A program made the position numbers and the translations under genes. From Rhopalosiphum padi (taxonomy: Eukaryota > Arthropoda > Insecta > Hemiptera > Aphididae), in contig NC_083598.1 of the NCBI RefSeq assembly GCF_020882245.1, forward strand, positions 56,829,858 to 56,893,857: DNA of 64,000 nt, read 5' to 3'. The notes under the pieces were generated by a model. That model had not been told where the DNA came from and ran no database searches. It was given only the letters and a program-made list of their open reading frames with translations. This document shows, one piece after another, positions 42,849 to 55,844 of the stretch (positions are counted from its first letter, which is position 1; the number at the start of each line of letters is the position of its first letter).

Positions 42849-43522
42849 TTAACTAATGAGATCGTATGAGTAGCCATATTTTAAACGTCGTTTAAGTGGC
42901 GGATGGTGGATAAATATGAAAGCTGTAGTGTAATGACCAGTGGCATGTTGAATTAAGTATTGAATTATGAAAATATTTTGTCAATTTGGATATCTTTATG
43001 TATATTTTCATTACATATTATGATGATATAAACCACGGTACAATTGTGAAAATTCTTAAAACTTTATTTTGAAATATTTGAATTTTTTTTAATGTATAAT
43101 CGATAATTTCCCCCCATTTGAACATGCGTAAGTAATAAATGGAAATAGTAGCTGACTTGCTTGTATATTAGGATTGAAAATTTTTTTTTAAATAACCGAT
43201 TTTTGTTTATTATTGTAAATATCATCGATAGGCTGTAGTATTCTAGCTGTAATTTTATTAATAAGCGTGGCCACCAGGTCAGCCTCTTATCTAGTGTTAC
43301 TCCAAGATATTTAACCGTCGGTTTCAAGGTATAGGTGTGTTTTCTGATTTCAGTGGTAGTGGTGTAGAAAAACGACGAAAGCTGAAAATGATTGCTATGC
43401 TTTTTGACGCGTTATTGATTTAATGTATCTTCCAGTTTTTACACTAATTTTATAATGCATTTAAATGACCTTGTAGATTATGTTTTATCGCTTCTATATA
43501 TTACAGGATAGTTGTATAATAA
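42849..43522 (-). pseudogene. Degenerate Jockey-like non-LTR retrotransposon reverse transcriptase, 3' part
   Basis: Minus-strand reading recovers the thumb and C-terminal region of a Jockey-superfamily reverse transcriptase in pieces: a decayed YADD region (YTTIL, about 43,520-43,506), LQGHLNAL, then NWKIH*INNASKSIAIIFS, and the diagnostic VKYLGVTLDKRLTW (about 43,310). It continues with IYKQVSYYFHLLLTHVQMGG, FQNKVLRIFTIVPWFISS (43,075-43,021), KLTKYFHN and finally LKRRLKYG. Several frameshifts and in-frame stops separate the pieces, so the copy is dead. Its 5' half is absent, typical of truncated LINE insertions. No clear poly(A) tail was located. Confidence 0.85.
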
Positions 43523-43794
43523 AGATATTTAAGCTAGATAGGATTCTACTTGAAGCATTGAGTATATCGACATCAATAGACTGGATACACGCACATTACG
43601 TGCCAGAGTTGTGGAATCAATTGATTCATTAATTACGCGATGGTCGATATTGCTAATCCTTTATTTTTATTAATACCTTAATAAACAATATAATTACCTT
43701 TCTAAATATAGGTATTATATTTTTTATACCAATTAAACTGTATAAAAGGTTAAAGAATTAGGTTAGATATAACTGGTTAAAGGAAAATATTATA

Positions 43795-44335
43795 TAGGGC
43801 TGTCTGATAATTGATTTCCTATTTTATTTACTAACTGATTATTAATTTCATGTTTTGGTTCATTTAAATTAATCTTAAATTGATTTTCGAATCAAATAAT
43901 TAACATATGAATTGATTATCTTATATATTTTTTAATTGATATAATAATTGATTATTTGGTACAAATATGTGTATAACAGGTAGATAAGAAACTGTAAAAC
44001 TACGATAATTTAACAAAAATTGCTAGCAACGAGTTCCTGTAAGTTACACTGTAAGATCCACTGTCATATATTTGTAAAGCAAATATTGGGTATGCAAATT
44101 TGAAAAAACTGGTAAAATATTTAATGTGTATACCAGTTTCAACGGCCACTGCGGAGCGCTCTTTCAGTACGATGAATAGGATGATGAAAAAAATAAAAAA
44201 TCGAATGGAACAAGAAACTTTGCAATCCTGCATGAGAATTAGCACAGAGGACCCTAAAAATTCGATGAAGATACTGTGAATGAGGTAATTGATTTGTACG
44301 TACGTCAAAAACAGCGCCGGATTCGTTTGATTTAA
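43795..44335 (+). mobile_element. Remnant hAT transposon: 5' end plus transposase dimerisation domain
   Basis: Plus strand 44,091-44,279 reads YANLKKLVKYLMCIPVSTAT then AERSFSTMNRMMKKIKNRM, the C-terminal dimerisation signature of hAT transposases, and stops at TGA. A shifted frame from 44,261 continues the same domain as FDEDTVNEVIDLYVRQKQRR before TAA at 44,333. One frameshift therefore breaks the domain. Upstream, TAGGGCTGTCTGATAATTG at 43,795 resembles a hAT terminal repeat and is followed by several AATTGATT motifs. The catalytic part of the transposase is missing, so this looks like an internally deleted, inactive copy. The 3' terminus was not found. Confidence 0.8.
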
Positions 44336-47300
44336 TTTAATATACATAATAAATAATAAAACATATATGACTTTAACTCATAATGGAGTATTATTAATAA
44401 TATAAAATGTATAAGTAATGTATGTATAGTAAATGTCTGTTAAATTTTTTTTTTTTAAATTATATATTCGTAGGTATCAATCTAAAACCAATAAATTGAG
44501 CTTAAAACGATATTTTTACTTCCCTTAACTATTTACTTCCATACCCCCTTGAAAATGTACGATACATATCTATATCTATATATATATATATATATAGATA
44601 GATAAAAAATTATGTCTAGTTCACAATAAATTAGCTGAATCAATAAATTATTATTAGGTTGTATTATTACGTGTATTGTAGTATAGTATTATATCGTATC
44701 CTCTTGTACGTTGTAAAAAAAAGTTATATTATAATATGTTGCACGTGTTTTCCAAATCATATTATATTATTATATGTGATATTATACGTACCTAGTATAT
44801 ACTTATACTATGTACAATATACATACGTATGTACTATGTATCATGAATACTTGTAGTATAAACGTATAATGGTTATTATGTAATACATGCTGATGTACAC
44901 AATGATACAATAATAATATAATCCACCCAAAACACATTGTGGTACAGTGGCGGACTTATGGTCCTAGCCAATAGTGGGTAAACGGGTGGGGTATGGTGGG
45001 GTAAACGACTCACCACAGCCGATGGTCATCTGATTTGACTTTCTACTATGAAAGTTCATGACAATTTAATGAAATGGTTTTTTTCACATTCTGCAGGATT
45101 GAAAATCGTGGCATATTTCACGATGATGTGTTTTTGTACGGGCGTTTATACAAAGACAAAAAAATAATACAGAAATCAAATGTTCTAGTAGTTTTCAATC
45201 ATACACTACAAAACCCCATCTTATGTTGTATATTATAACTATTATAAGTGTAAAGAACAATGATCGGATATCGATTTTCAACAATATATTGACAAATTGT
45301 TCATATTATATATTTCTCGATGTAAGTCATAACATAAAAATTATACCTGCAGGCTACAATGTTTATACTTTAAACATATCTTGTGGACGATTCTTCTGAA
45401 CTACGTTATATAATACAATCAATGATGCACATTACTTATAATTTAGATATATATAGATATATAATAATTATTATATAAATCGTAATAGTAAACAGTTTTT
45501 ATTACTAATTTTTTTACCTAACCTGTTTAGGACAATAAATAAATTTAAAAAATATTTAATTAGGTATGTTAACATTATACACGTATACATTATAATGTAT
45601 AGAATATATTAAATGCACTCATACTACTTAATTATTATTATGTATTTGTACGACTAGTACGAGTATGTATATACGATGGTGGATGGTGGTAATATTAACT
45701 GTCCGAAAAAATTGAACCCTGTGAATCGCTAGCAATTCAGATACATGATAAATTACAAGTTATGTGACACAACACTCGTGCTTATTGAAACTCCGTTGCC
45801 GTTTTAATTTAATTTCCAAGCTTCGAATCAATTCAAATCAACGTCAAATATTATAATTTATTACCTATATACACATTGATCCACATTTATAGATATATGT
45901 GCATATTGAATACGGTTTAATTATACATACGAAATAAGACGCGCAATGGGGTCAAACGACCTTTGTTGCCTTCCACTATCTTTTTTTCACTTGAAAAATG
46001 TATTACAAAGAGCACATTATAGGTGTAATGTGTGTATATATATCATTTACGTTAGACTCGTTGTATTTACACATTTTACGCACAGCAGAATGCATATATA
46101 AATTAAAATAATATTATATCAATGCCTAAGATACTATTTATTTTGCATGTCGCATAATAGGTACTCAGCATATTACAGGACAGCCGTTTTAAATTTTTCA
46201 AAATAAAATAACTCCTAATATTGTTTTATCGTTGTCATGAATTGTATTGTAAGTCCTTACTATGGGTTAATTAATTTTAGTACATTACCTAATACATTTT
46301 AAAAATTTTAATTTACTTTTTTTCCTTTATTAATTTTTGTTGTCAGCAGTCTCCAGATTACATTTTTATAAATTATAACAGAAACTTCTCACAAAAAAAA
46401 AACACGAAAAAAATCCAAATACCTCGTTTATTAATGATGGTATTATTCGTTCAGATGGCGTATACGACGACTGCGCTGGGTTTTTATTACGAAGCGGCAT
46501 GTTAGGAATAACACTCATGTTAAGGAACACAAGTGTGCGTGAGTGTAATACAATTCAGTCCACTTTATACGTTTACCTACCTATTTATATATATATTACA
46601 CGCAAGGTGAAGTCAAAAAGTAATTTTAAGAGCATCCCTCGGGCGTAGTTTATGATTTTTCACGACAGGTGGTCGAATGAGCTGTTGCGGGAAGACCATA
46701 GTGCGTGGGGAAGAGGACGAAGCTGAACGTAATTGCGAGTCACTGTATACTACAGTCTACAAGGTTTAACTGTATAATATATATATTATATTTATATAAA
46801 TTCAACGACTACCTCTACCATCATCAATAAATACTAGTATAATATTATTATGATTACTACTAAATACTCATTCTATTATTACTAGTTATTACCACTGTAG
46901 TACTATTATTAATGCTTTAGTTGCCAAACAATTGAAAAGAATAAAAATGCTAATAAAAATTCGTCAAACATGTTGCTGGATTATTTAAACACTTGATTTA
47001 GAGTTCTTCATCATTTTTATTCAACTATCTTTAAATTTGAATTTTCAATCTCATTTTTGAACTTTAAGAAATTTATATTTGGTAGAAATATTGTTATAAT
47101 TTGAAATAACAATCTATCCCTTATAAGATCTAAATAGGTAATAGATGATAGCGAATAAATAAATAAAGAAGTAATGCTTACGTAAATACGGCCGTGACAG
47201 GAACAACACTTCACACCATACGGCCTTCTCCTGGACTTAGTTTACATTAGTCACTCAGATGCAAGAAGAAGGGAGCCCTGTGTGTTACTCGCATGCCTAT

Positions 47301-47983
47301 AAGTAGCGCATCGCTTTGACAACCATGATAATTCATGTCTTCATAATATTGTCGGCTCAATACTTATTTGTACTAGTTGTGATGTCCCCATTCACGGTTG
47401 TTTAATTATCGTAAATCTATTGATATATCGATATTACAACAATCGTATGCTTTACTGCTTTAGTGTATGTCATATTATAATACATATGAATAATATATTA
47501 ATAATAATACTATAAAATGTGATGATATTTTAAACGAAAAATTCTGTTATAGGTAATAACAAGATATTATACAGCAGAAAAATGTAAATGTTATACAATT
47601 TCGATTTATATTCAAAAATTCTATATTGTGTCAAAATTAAAAAATAATTGGATCGAATTATCTTATAATATGTTAGAGTAGGTTATAAATTATTCATTTT
47701 ACTTAAAAATTAACTACCAAACACACATCAAAAGATAAATAATTTACCTCACGTAGGAAACCCGATTAAAATCGAACATCGTTGCACTACAAAACCATTA
47801 ATATGACTTTAATTTAATATATATATATTTATAAGGAGCTATCTGCAAAATAGATATAATATATGATGTGTGTGTTTGTGATTGTAAACGTATACGTTAA
47901 CATATTATACGCCAACTACACGTATAAAATATATATATATGACCAAACTGCTATGAAAATTTAATATGTTCTTATAATATACG
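44336..47983. other. AT-rich stretch, no supported gene
   Basis: A transposon-end-like cagtggcggacttatggtcc lies at 44,947. Moderate-GC DNA at 46,640-46,760 follows an acceptor-like tttttcacgacag, but its open frames are 18-31 codons and unrecognised. Microsatellite-like ATT repeats are frequent. Confidence 0.4.
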
Positions 47984-48094
47984 AGGTGATTCACCGTGCA
48001 TTTTTTCACCCAAATTTTTTCCTTTAACAATTATTATACTCAAATTCTGGTTTTTGAAGCAAAAATAGGGTTATTATGTTTGGTGAATCATCCT
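47984..48094. mobile_element. Short deletion derivative of the gattcacc MITE family, about 111 bp
   Basis: Starts aggtgattcaccgtgca and ends tttggtgaatcatcct, so the ends are inverted repeats of 12-13 bp (aggtgattcacc against aggatgattcacc). The interior retains the family sequence (ttttttcctttaacaattatt and ctcaaattctggtttttg) but has lost the rest. It is the smallest member of the family in this window. Confidence 0.6.
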
Positions 48095-51000
48095 AAAGTA
48101 TAGTAATATTGTTAGAAGAGGTTAAAATTATATTATTATTGACATTGATTAGTGCCTCAAAAACATTTAAAAAAAATTAATATGTAGTATGTACCGTTCA
48201 AAAACACTATAAGTTAAAACATTGAAGACTTAAACAAAACTACATAACATTTATTTTTACTAACAAAACCTATTAATATTAATATTATTAATTCTTTTTT
48301 TTATATATAATCTGTAAATTTTAATTGTTTAAATACAATTTATTGTTAATCGTTTTAACCAATAGACGATTAATGACTGAACCTTATTCAGAAGGCCTCA
48401 TTTGTACATTATACCAAGCAATAATCAATCCTGATCTATTTCGTCATAATAATAATAAATTATAACATAAAAAATGTATAGCCTGGACTTCAATTTTTAA
48501 TTAATATAAGCGAAATGTTGTTAAAAACTACTTTTGTTATCGATTTCTACTGCATATTAATATATATATTGCACAGAAGTACTCACGTGTCGATAACACT
48601 TTACTACTATATTATTATATCATGTAATTAATATTAGACGTACATAATACGACGGCGCGCGCGTTGAAGTTTTTTTTAATGATTTTTGATTTCGCGAAAC
48701 TATTCAAATAGCGTAAAGTAAAATACACATAAACAACGTACCTTTAGGTAATATCAAATATATGTAATTGGTAGCACTCTCCACCACTGTATAAAACTTA
48801 ATAGTTTTTAAAATAAAGAGTGTCTTACTGTTAATGGATCACCCGGTATATATACATGTATCTGTAAAGTATGTACATGAATACACGATGTGTATACTTT
48901 ATTATTTATACGATTGCGTTAGTTTGACTTCTCCGTAGTATTTTCTATACAATATTAATACGCAAGTACTTATGTGTATATTGTATATACTATATAGTAT
49001 ATGTGCAAATAAATTGCCTAACGACCTTCACTAGGTATATGTATTACGTATATATTATTATATTGTCGCCACCATGTATAATTACTAATTAGCTATTGCT
49101 TAGTATTATTATTGTAATTGTACCGGCAACGGTATTTTTTTCTCAATAATAATTATTTATGATGATAATAATGAAAATTATTTACAAATTGGTTCCAAAA
49201 CGTCCCAGTTGGATCCCTTGTTATTACAAAGGGTATATCCGAACTAGTTCTTGAGCAATGAGTTATCAAAAAACATATATCTTAAAAAGTTTTTGGATTA
49301 TAAAAGCAATTTCAATTTTTTTTTCTATTTTATACAGATTACAAAGTAATAAGGTCTCATGCGTTTAGTAGGTATAAGTCAAAAATATTCATACATTTTT
49401 GTTCTAATTTTAATTGTTATTATTAGTTAATTTTTTAATAATTTATACGCCTATAAATTATAAGAAATATTATTAGATAATAGTGATAATAACCGAAGTG
49501 TAGCGTTTCATTTTGCATAGATTTTTTTTAGAAAAATCAAATTTACAACCGTTTGAAATTTGCAATTTATTTGAAAAATCTTAGTAAAAACTAAGTAGGA
49601 TATGCATTACGTAAAATATCTTAAACCAATTTGAACATCAATTTTTGTATGTTTAACAATTATATTAAATATGTAACAATTTGGATGCTGCCATTCGGTT
49701 AGTACGACTTTGGTGTATAGCATATTCTCGTATAACGATCACGTATTCGACTATCAAATATCGAACATCCCATTTTACAAAGCCTTAAAGTCAAATTCAT
49801 AAAAATGTAGTTTATTCAGTTTATTGTAGTTATAATATTATTGTACAGTTTTAATAAAAATATTACAGTTCTATCTATGCACGCGGCTCTAATAGTGCAA
49901 GCACTCGCGTAGTCCGATAACAAAACGTGTCGCAAAAACCAGCTTTACTTATGTAAATAAGCCTATAGCATTTTTAAACTTGTAGTTTATTATTTATTTA
50001 TGTTTTTTATAAATATATACGTATTTATCAAATATAACCACCTCTCGCATTTTCTTTATAATATTGATACGCTTATTATTATATGTATTAGTAAATTATT
50101 AGCTACCTACTTATCTAAATTGTAATCTAAGCTGTAATTATCATATTATTTTGCATATAAATATAAAATACACAATAATTTTTTTGATAACTTAAATCAA
50201 ATATTTTAAAAAAAATCATGTATAAATAAAGATCAGTAATGAGTACCTCTAATAAACTCCATTCGCTCCAAAATCAATATCAATATAAAAATTATATTAT
50301 TCTTAAACCGGAAAAAAAATCAAACATTGCAAATATTGAAATATCTATAAATAGAACAAAAAGAGCCAAAATGTTTTTAATATTATATTATTATATCGTA
50401 TCTAGTAAATTCTAATATGTGAACATTTCAAGACTACTGCAGTAAATTATTAATTTTTAAATTACTAAAAAGTTTTTTCGTCACAGCAAATATTATAAAA
50501 CTTAGTTTTCGAAACAGAAGTTCATTTAACACACTCTGTATACGAGACTTTGAAATAGTTAGCGGGGGAACAGTTTTATTTATTCTTTACAGTTTTGTCG
50601 AATAATCCGTAGAATATCGTGATTAGAGAACTATCTGGGTTTTTTTTATGCTGTGGAAGTTAATGTCTTTAATAATATATTTTGTTTCTGAAGAAAAATT
50701 ATTCTTGGAATATTGTCAATAACGTTTGTTGATGAATAAAAATACCAAATAAAAATAAAACATTTTAAAGGTTTTCCATTATCTATTTTTCGTAGAACAA
50801 TACGTCTTTAAATAATTTTAATTAATATAAGAATAATAAAATATAAACACAGCCTATACAATAATTTCTATCTAAAATATTATTTTTATTATTATTCATT
50901 TTTGTATTTTAAAATCTTATTTATTTTAAAGTTTAAATAAAATAATTTCGCTTAATTTTCTAATTTTTATATCTCGTATATTATAATGCATAATGTAGTG

Positions 51001-52540
51001 AGCACATATTGAACATTCATTAGCGCATTAATTATTCACAGCCCCACTTAAGACCATATGAACTGTTACGATTGTAAGTAAATATAATAACGTGCGTCGT
51101 TGACATTTTTTTATTTTATAATAAATTATAATTATTTTGAAAAAAGGACCAACCTCAAAATAAACGACTTTTAATCATTGCACGTCATTAGTTACCATAT
51201 AAATACATTTATACTAATGTATATACTATGTAATATGTATATTGTATATATTATGTTATCTAAAGTAAAAATAACTTATTTTTTGACAAAAACACAAACG
51301 CACACCATGAAGACGTATTTATGACGATTGCGGGCAGGTCCACATTCATTTTAACGATTTCAATTTCAAACACTATCGTCAAATCGATATAGTACTTCGA
51401 AATGTTCATTTTTAAATGCATATTGTTTTATAGATACCTATATATTATATTGTGCGTATAAACTATTATCAAATTTTGTGGGCATTCTATAACCGTCGCT
51501 ATGACCGCTAATTCGCAATGAATTATATTCGTTTTATACGGCACCAAAGCCACCGAAAATTTCAACTTCCTTGTTTCAGCGAATTGCGCACGTGTGGTCG
51601 TCGTAGCTAGCTGGTTTAGCAATACCTATCGCGATTTGTATTATTACGCGGCGTCACATGTGAAAAGATGATCTATTATTAATATACATTTACACGATTA
51701 TTATTTATTATATTAATATTATATTATCGTTCAAACATTATAATACTACAACGCGTGTACAGTGCACAATATTTTACAGGCAGTTATATATAGCAGGTCG
51801 GTAGATAATAATAATTACGTGTGTAAACAAAATTCGTATTGTATCAATGTCGTGGTCCATATTATTATTAATTTAATGTTACTCACAAACATCGCCTAAA
51901 CGGTAGTCGTGCATACAATACCTAATCATATTTACAATGCCCACATAATATTAAGTCATGTTCTATAGCAACTGTCTAGGTGTACACATTTTAAAAAAAT
52001 TGACGTGTTTGGATGCAAAATAAAATATAAATATGAGGACTGTCCGAAGGGTGTAATTTTCTTTTTAGTGGGTTAGCAGCGCACTTTGGTCCAAGCAACG
52101 AGACTGTGAGATCATTGCCACATTTCAACTGTATAATATAATATTATGCTATAAGATTTCCTCAATTTCTCATGTACCTAAAGCTATCCGAAAAAACACC
52201 GGAAAATCGTAACCGAGATTAGCCAATAAGACGAAGCGAAGATCTTATGCTTTATGTTTGTATAAACGACTACGATATCATATTATCATGACGTATACTT
52301 CACACAGAATATAATATATGTTGTTTACTTATATCATTTTATGAAACTATAACGATCATAAAATCACATAGTACCTACTGTGACCGTACTATAATGCAAT
52401 ACAATAATAAATAATAACAATAATGTAATTCTGTGATTCGAGCAAATAATTCAGAATATATTATACTATAGGTAAATTATTACTATAAGTGTTTACATAC
52501 CTATAGATTGTATAATAAATTCCATACAATTACTATTCTC
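48095..52540. other. AT-rich stretch, no supported gene
   Basis: The sequence ending ggatcacccggtat at 48,835-48,850 resembles the right end of a TA-target MITE (minus reading ccgggtgatccattaaca), but its left end was not located. A slightly GC-richer part at 51,300-51,660 shows no recognised product. Confidence 0.4.
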
Positions 52541-53100
52541 CCGGTTCATAGAGGATAAGGTAATCCGTAAAAGATTACTTGGCATATTTGATGAATAAAA
52601 CCGTTAAATATTTTGGTCGAAAAACACTCCACGATTTCCACGTAGGTCGTAGGTACCGCATTCCGGCATGACTATTTGTAGCGCTTTATAACAAATCAAG
52701 CTGATGGAAGTAATATCATTAATTATAATAACAGTTGAAAATATGATTGGACATCGTTGTTGTTGTTCATTGTCTTCTGCGTGTGCGGTAGCACCACGAG
52801 GTGAAAAAGAGCAAGAGAAAAAGAGCGGTATAACAGCCATGGCGAGGGATGTGGTAGAAAGGGTGTGGGTGCAGTGAGGGTAGAAAAAAAGCACCGTCGC
52901 TAAGGTGAGGAAAAAAGGGATTCGATCAATTGACTCAAGGACGTTTGTGGCTGGTGTGACCCCCTTTTCCAGCCAGGCATTCATTTTAGACCAGACGACC
53001 CCGAGGCGTCTGCCAGGCGTGGGGGGCGGGGCGTGCGATCGTCGCGCGAGGATGCATTACACGAAGTGGTCAATCGTCTAATTCCGACAAATAAAATGTG
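52541..53100. other. GC-rich island with GC-box sequence
   Basis: The densest GC island of the window: tggggggcggggcgtgcgat at 53,020-53,040 contains a GGGGCGGGGC-type GC box, next to purine-rich gaaaaagagcaagagaaaaa. A 126-codon minus-strand ORF (52,604-52,984) and all three plus-strand frames after an attcattttag acceptor-like site are open, so openness is uninformative here. Promoter or CpG-type regulatory DNA is my preferred reading. Confidence 0.35.
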
Positions 53101-53191
53101 CATCATGTATATTATAACATATAATCATATAATAATATTCACCATTCGGATAATAATAACAATGATAAATAACATTAGTATCCACCTTATT

Positions 53192-53289
53192 TCAATAATT
53201 TAAACAATAGTCGTCGTCGTCTCCGCCACTGTCTTCGTCCGGTTCTATTTCCGGCATTTTATCGTATGATGGTGATTGGATTTTACCAG
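53192..53289 (-). CDS. Candidate terminal coding exon with acidic C-terminus, gene unknown
   Basis: On the minus strand an acceptor-like ...CCGTTAG at 53,290-53,291 is followed by an open frame reading GKIQSPSYDKMPEIEPDEDS, then an aspartate run and YCLNY before TGA at 53,192-53,194. The acidic, GAC-rich composition contrasts with the AT-rich neighbourhood. An alternative is a tiny ORF from the ATG at 53,257 (21 residues). It lies on the same strand as Cdk8, downstream of its 3' end, in 2.2 kb that hold no other visible exon. I do not recognise the protein. Confidence 0.28.
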
Positions 53290-53668
53290 CTAACGGTATA
53301 ATGGGTAATGCAATAAAAAAATACGTCGGCTATACTTCATCATTTTTCACAGACCGAGCACAATCAAAATACAGAATTTATCAACTATAATATAATAAAA
53401 TCCCAAAGCGTATGTGTATAGACCACAAATCACAAATAACAATAATACAGTTTTTAAAGTATAATAATTATTGGATATAATTATATGCTAAAAACTTATT
53501 AAATATGCCATTTTACACTCACCAATGTCCAAACTAAAATACCTAACTGTAAAATTAAACGCGCGTTTCAATAACGTTCCTGGAAAACTCGACCGTTGTA
53601 GTTTTATCTGAATTTTATGGGATACATATCATCCATATATAATTTATAACTATACTATACAGACTATA

Positions 53669-54069
53669 CAGGGCGATTCATCAAGTGTATACTCGCCCGC
53701 CCCATTTTTTCATTTAATAATTAATTTATTCAAATTATTAAACTCGGGATTTTTAAATTGTTACTTTTTTATTGTGAATTATTTAATAGTTATTTTTTAT
53801 AAACAATTAGATGTACCTACCTACTTAAATATTTATAATAAAAATAACTGTCCTTCAAAATGGTTCACGAAAATATAAAATAGATATAGAATTTGATATT
53901 GTGTTTATAATATAATAACTACAAAATTATAAACTTAAAAACGTTTAAATACTTGTTCAAATATTGATTTTGTCACGTCCATTTTCAGAAAATAATTTAC
54001 CGTATAAAAAGAGAATAATTGTGATTTGAAAAACAGAAAAGGTCTGAGCATTATGTTTGACGAAACGCC
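53669..54069. mobile_element. MITE-like element of the gattcacc family, about 400 bp
   Basis: The left end after TA is cagggcgattcatcaagtg, followed by the family T-rich stretch (ccccattttttcatttaataa, 53,700-53,720). The right end read on the minus strand is ggcgtttcgtcaaacataat, an imperfect inverted copy, again next to TA. An internal stretch (cattttcagaaaataattt, near 53,982) matches one at 38,690 in the 761-bp member. No coding capacity. Confidence 0.6.
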
Positions 54070-54073
54070 TATT

Positions 54074-55389
54074 TATAAATATAAATACTTGTACGACAGT
54101 AAACATTTATAATCGTATGAATATAATTTGCCATTAACATAATATAAATAAAACTGTTGTCGCCACTGAACATAAAATCTACATTGCTTGTTATTATTTC
54201 TAGTCTCGGTTACATAAAATCTGTTACAAAAAAATAAAAGAATATAATATATATATAAATTACACGGCTAAAAATTGGAAAATTAGAATACCATTGATTA
54301 TAGAACAGAATAATAATATAATAATATTATAATAAATAGTATTCCTCATTTAATAAAAATATACTTTATCTATAAAACTATAAAAAATTTAATCATGTTA
54401 TCTGAAAGCATGGCATTGGTGTACCTAAAATGCCTATCCAGAACGCCGTGTTACCGTTACAATTTTTTAATCAAATGTAAATTTTATTAATATTACTTTA
54501 TTCGTCAGAAAATATTATACACCCATTTCAAATGCTAATGACTAATATTCGTTTATACTTAATAAATTTAAAGAATCCGTACCAGGTTCCGTAAAATGTA
54601 TACTCTGAGCCTAGTGTCAACAATTTAGACGTATTTTGGTCACCATATAAACAATGAACTAAAATTCTAGTAGGGTGCTGCCCTTGATTATTGATGTTGT
54701 CTACCAAAAACCTGGCACCCAGTAGGCATAAACTACTATTTAAATAGTTTTACTGTTACTAAAGTTTAAAAATGGATAATAATCTATTACAATACATCAT
54801 ATCATACTTTAATCACTTTATTTTTGATATTATTATATAGTAACTTACCGAGATTCAGTATTTAGAGCTATGTACTCTCAGTAAATAGATAGTAGAACTT
54901 AGAAGTTTAGTACAAGAACAATATACCTTAAGTATACACATTATTAATATGTAATACTAATTTAATTTTTCACGACAATGATAAATAAAAGATTTTTTCA
55001 AGTGATTTAATTAAAAGGTTAAATCAAAGGTCAGAAGAGGGTATAGTTATTTACAGTTAGATTATTAATAAATTACCATACAAGAAATAATTGACTCTAA
55101 TACCACCTTTTGAATTTTACACATATAATATCTAACATAATATATATTAATTCATTATGACAACAGTTTTAAGTACCACCTTTGAGGCTAAAAGAGCACA
55201 AATATCAGCAATTTAATGATAAAATAATTCATTAATATTCCATAATAAAACAATTCAAATGAATTTTAATGTTAGGTAATTATATTTAAAAAATATATAT
55301 ATATGATATAATCTGAACTTCAACAAATGTACACATTTAACCTGATGATTTAAATTAATTCATTAGTCAAGACATATTAAAATAAGCTT
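54074..55389. other. AT-rich region downstream of Cdk8
   Basis: No exon-like segment was seen between the 53.7-kb MITE and the Cdk8 poly(A) signal. Confidence 0.5.
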
Positions 55390-55395
55390 TTTATT
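55390..55395 (-). terminator. Candidate Cdk8 poly(A) signal AATAAA
   Basis: A perfect AATAAA on the minus strand, 80 nt beyond the Cdk8 stop codon, is the first such hexamer I see after the stop. In DNA this AT-rich the hexamer occurs often by chance, so its use is an inference from position. Confidence 0.45.
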
Positions 55396-55475
55396 TAGTT
55401 TTTTATATACTTGATAAAGATTAATAAATAATACAATTTATCAGTCAAATAGGTAAAAAAATTATTTCAAATAAT

Positions 55476-55757
55476 TCAAAACCTTTGTGAATAATTAGGA
55501 CCAGGCCCATTGGGATTGACCTGAGAATACATCATTTGCTGGTGTTGAGGCACATGATGGAAGTCTTGTTGGTGCTGTTGTTGTGGTTGTTGTTGTTGTG
55601 GGTGTTGTGGTTGTTGTTGCTGCTGTTGTGGATGTTGGGGTTGTTGTTGTTGCTGCTGTGGGTGTTGAGATTGTTGTTGCTGCACTTGTTGCTGTTGTAC
55701 TTGTTGTTGTTGCTGCACTTGTTGTTGTTGTTGCTGCACTTGTTGTTGTTGCTGTTG

Positions 55758-55806
<49 letters not shown>

Positions 55807-55809
55807 ACT

Positions 55810-55844
<35 letters not shown>

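Noticed and set aside
44000..44347. 115-codon minus-strand open frame
   Set aside because: It lies antisense to the recognisable hAT transposase tail, which explains the conservation-like look.
44947..44966. cagtggcggacttatggtcc as a DNA-transposon terminus
   Set aside because: No reciprocal end at a sensible distance; the nearest cgccactg copies lie more than 8 kb away.
46661..46770. Possible exon after tttttcacgacag (WSNELLREDHSAWGRGRS or MSCCGKTIVRG...)
   Set aside because: Two different frames look equally good, each under 35 codons, with no homology recognised.
52604..52984. 126-codon minus-strand open frame starting MNAWLEKG
   Set aside because: Several frames are open in this GC-rich island and the protein has no recognisable feature. 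Treated as a composition effect unless transcripts show otherwise.
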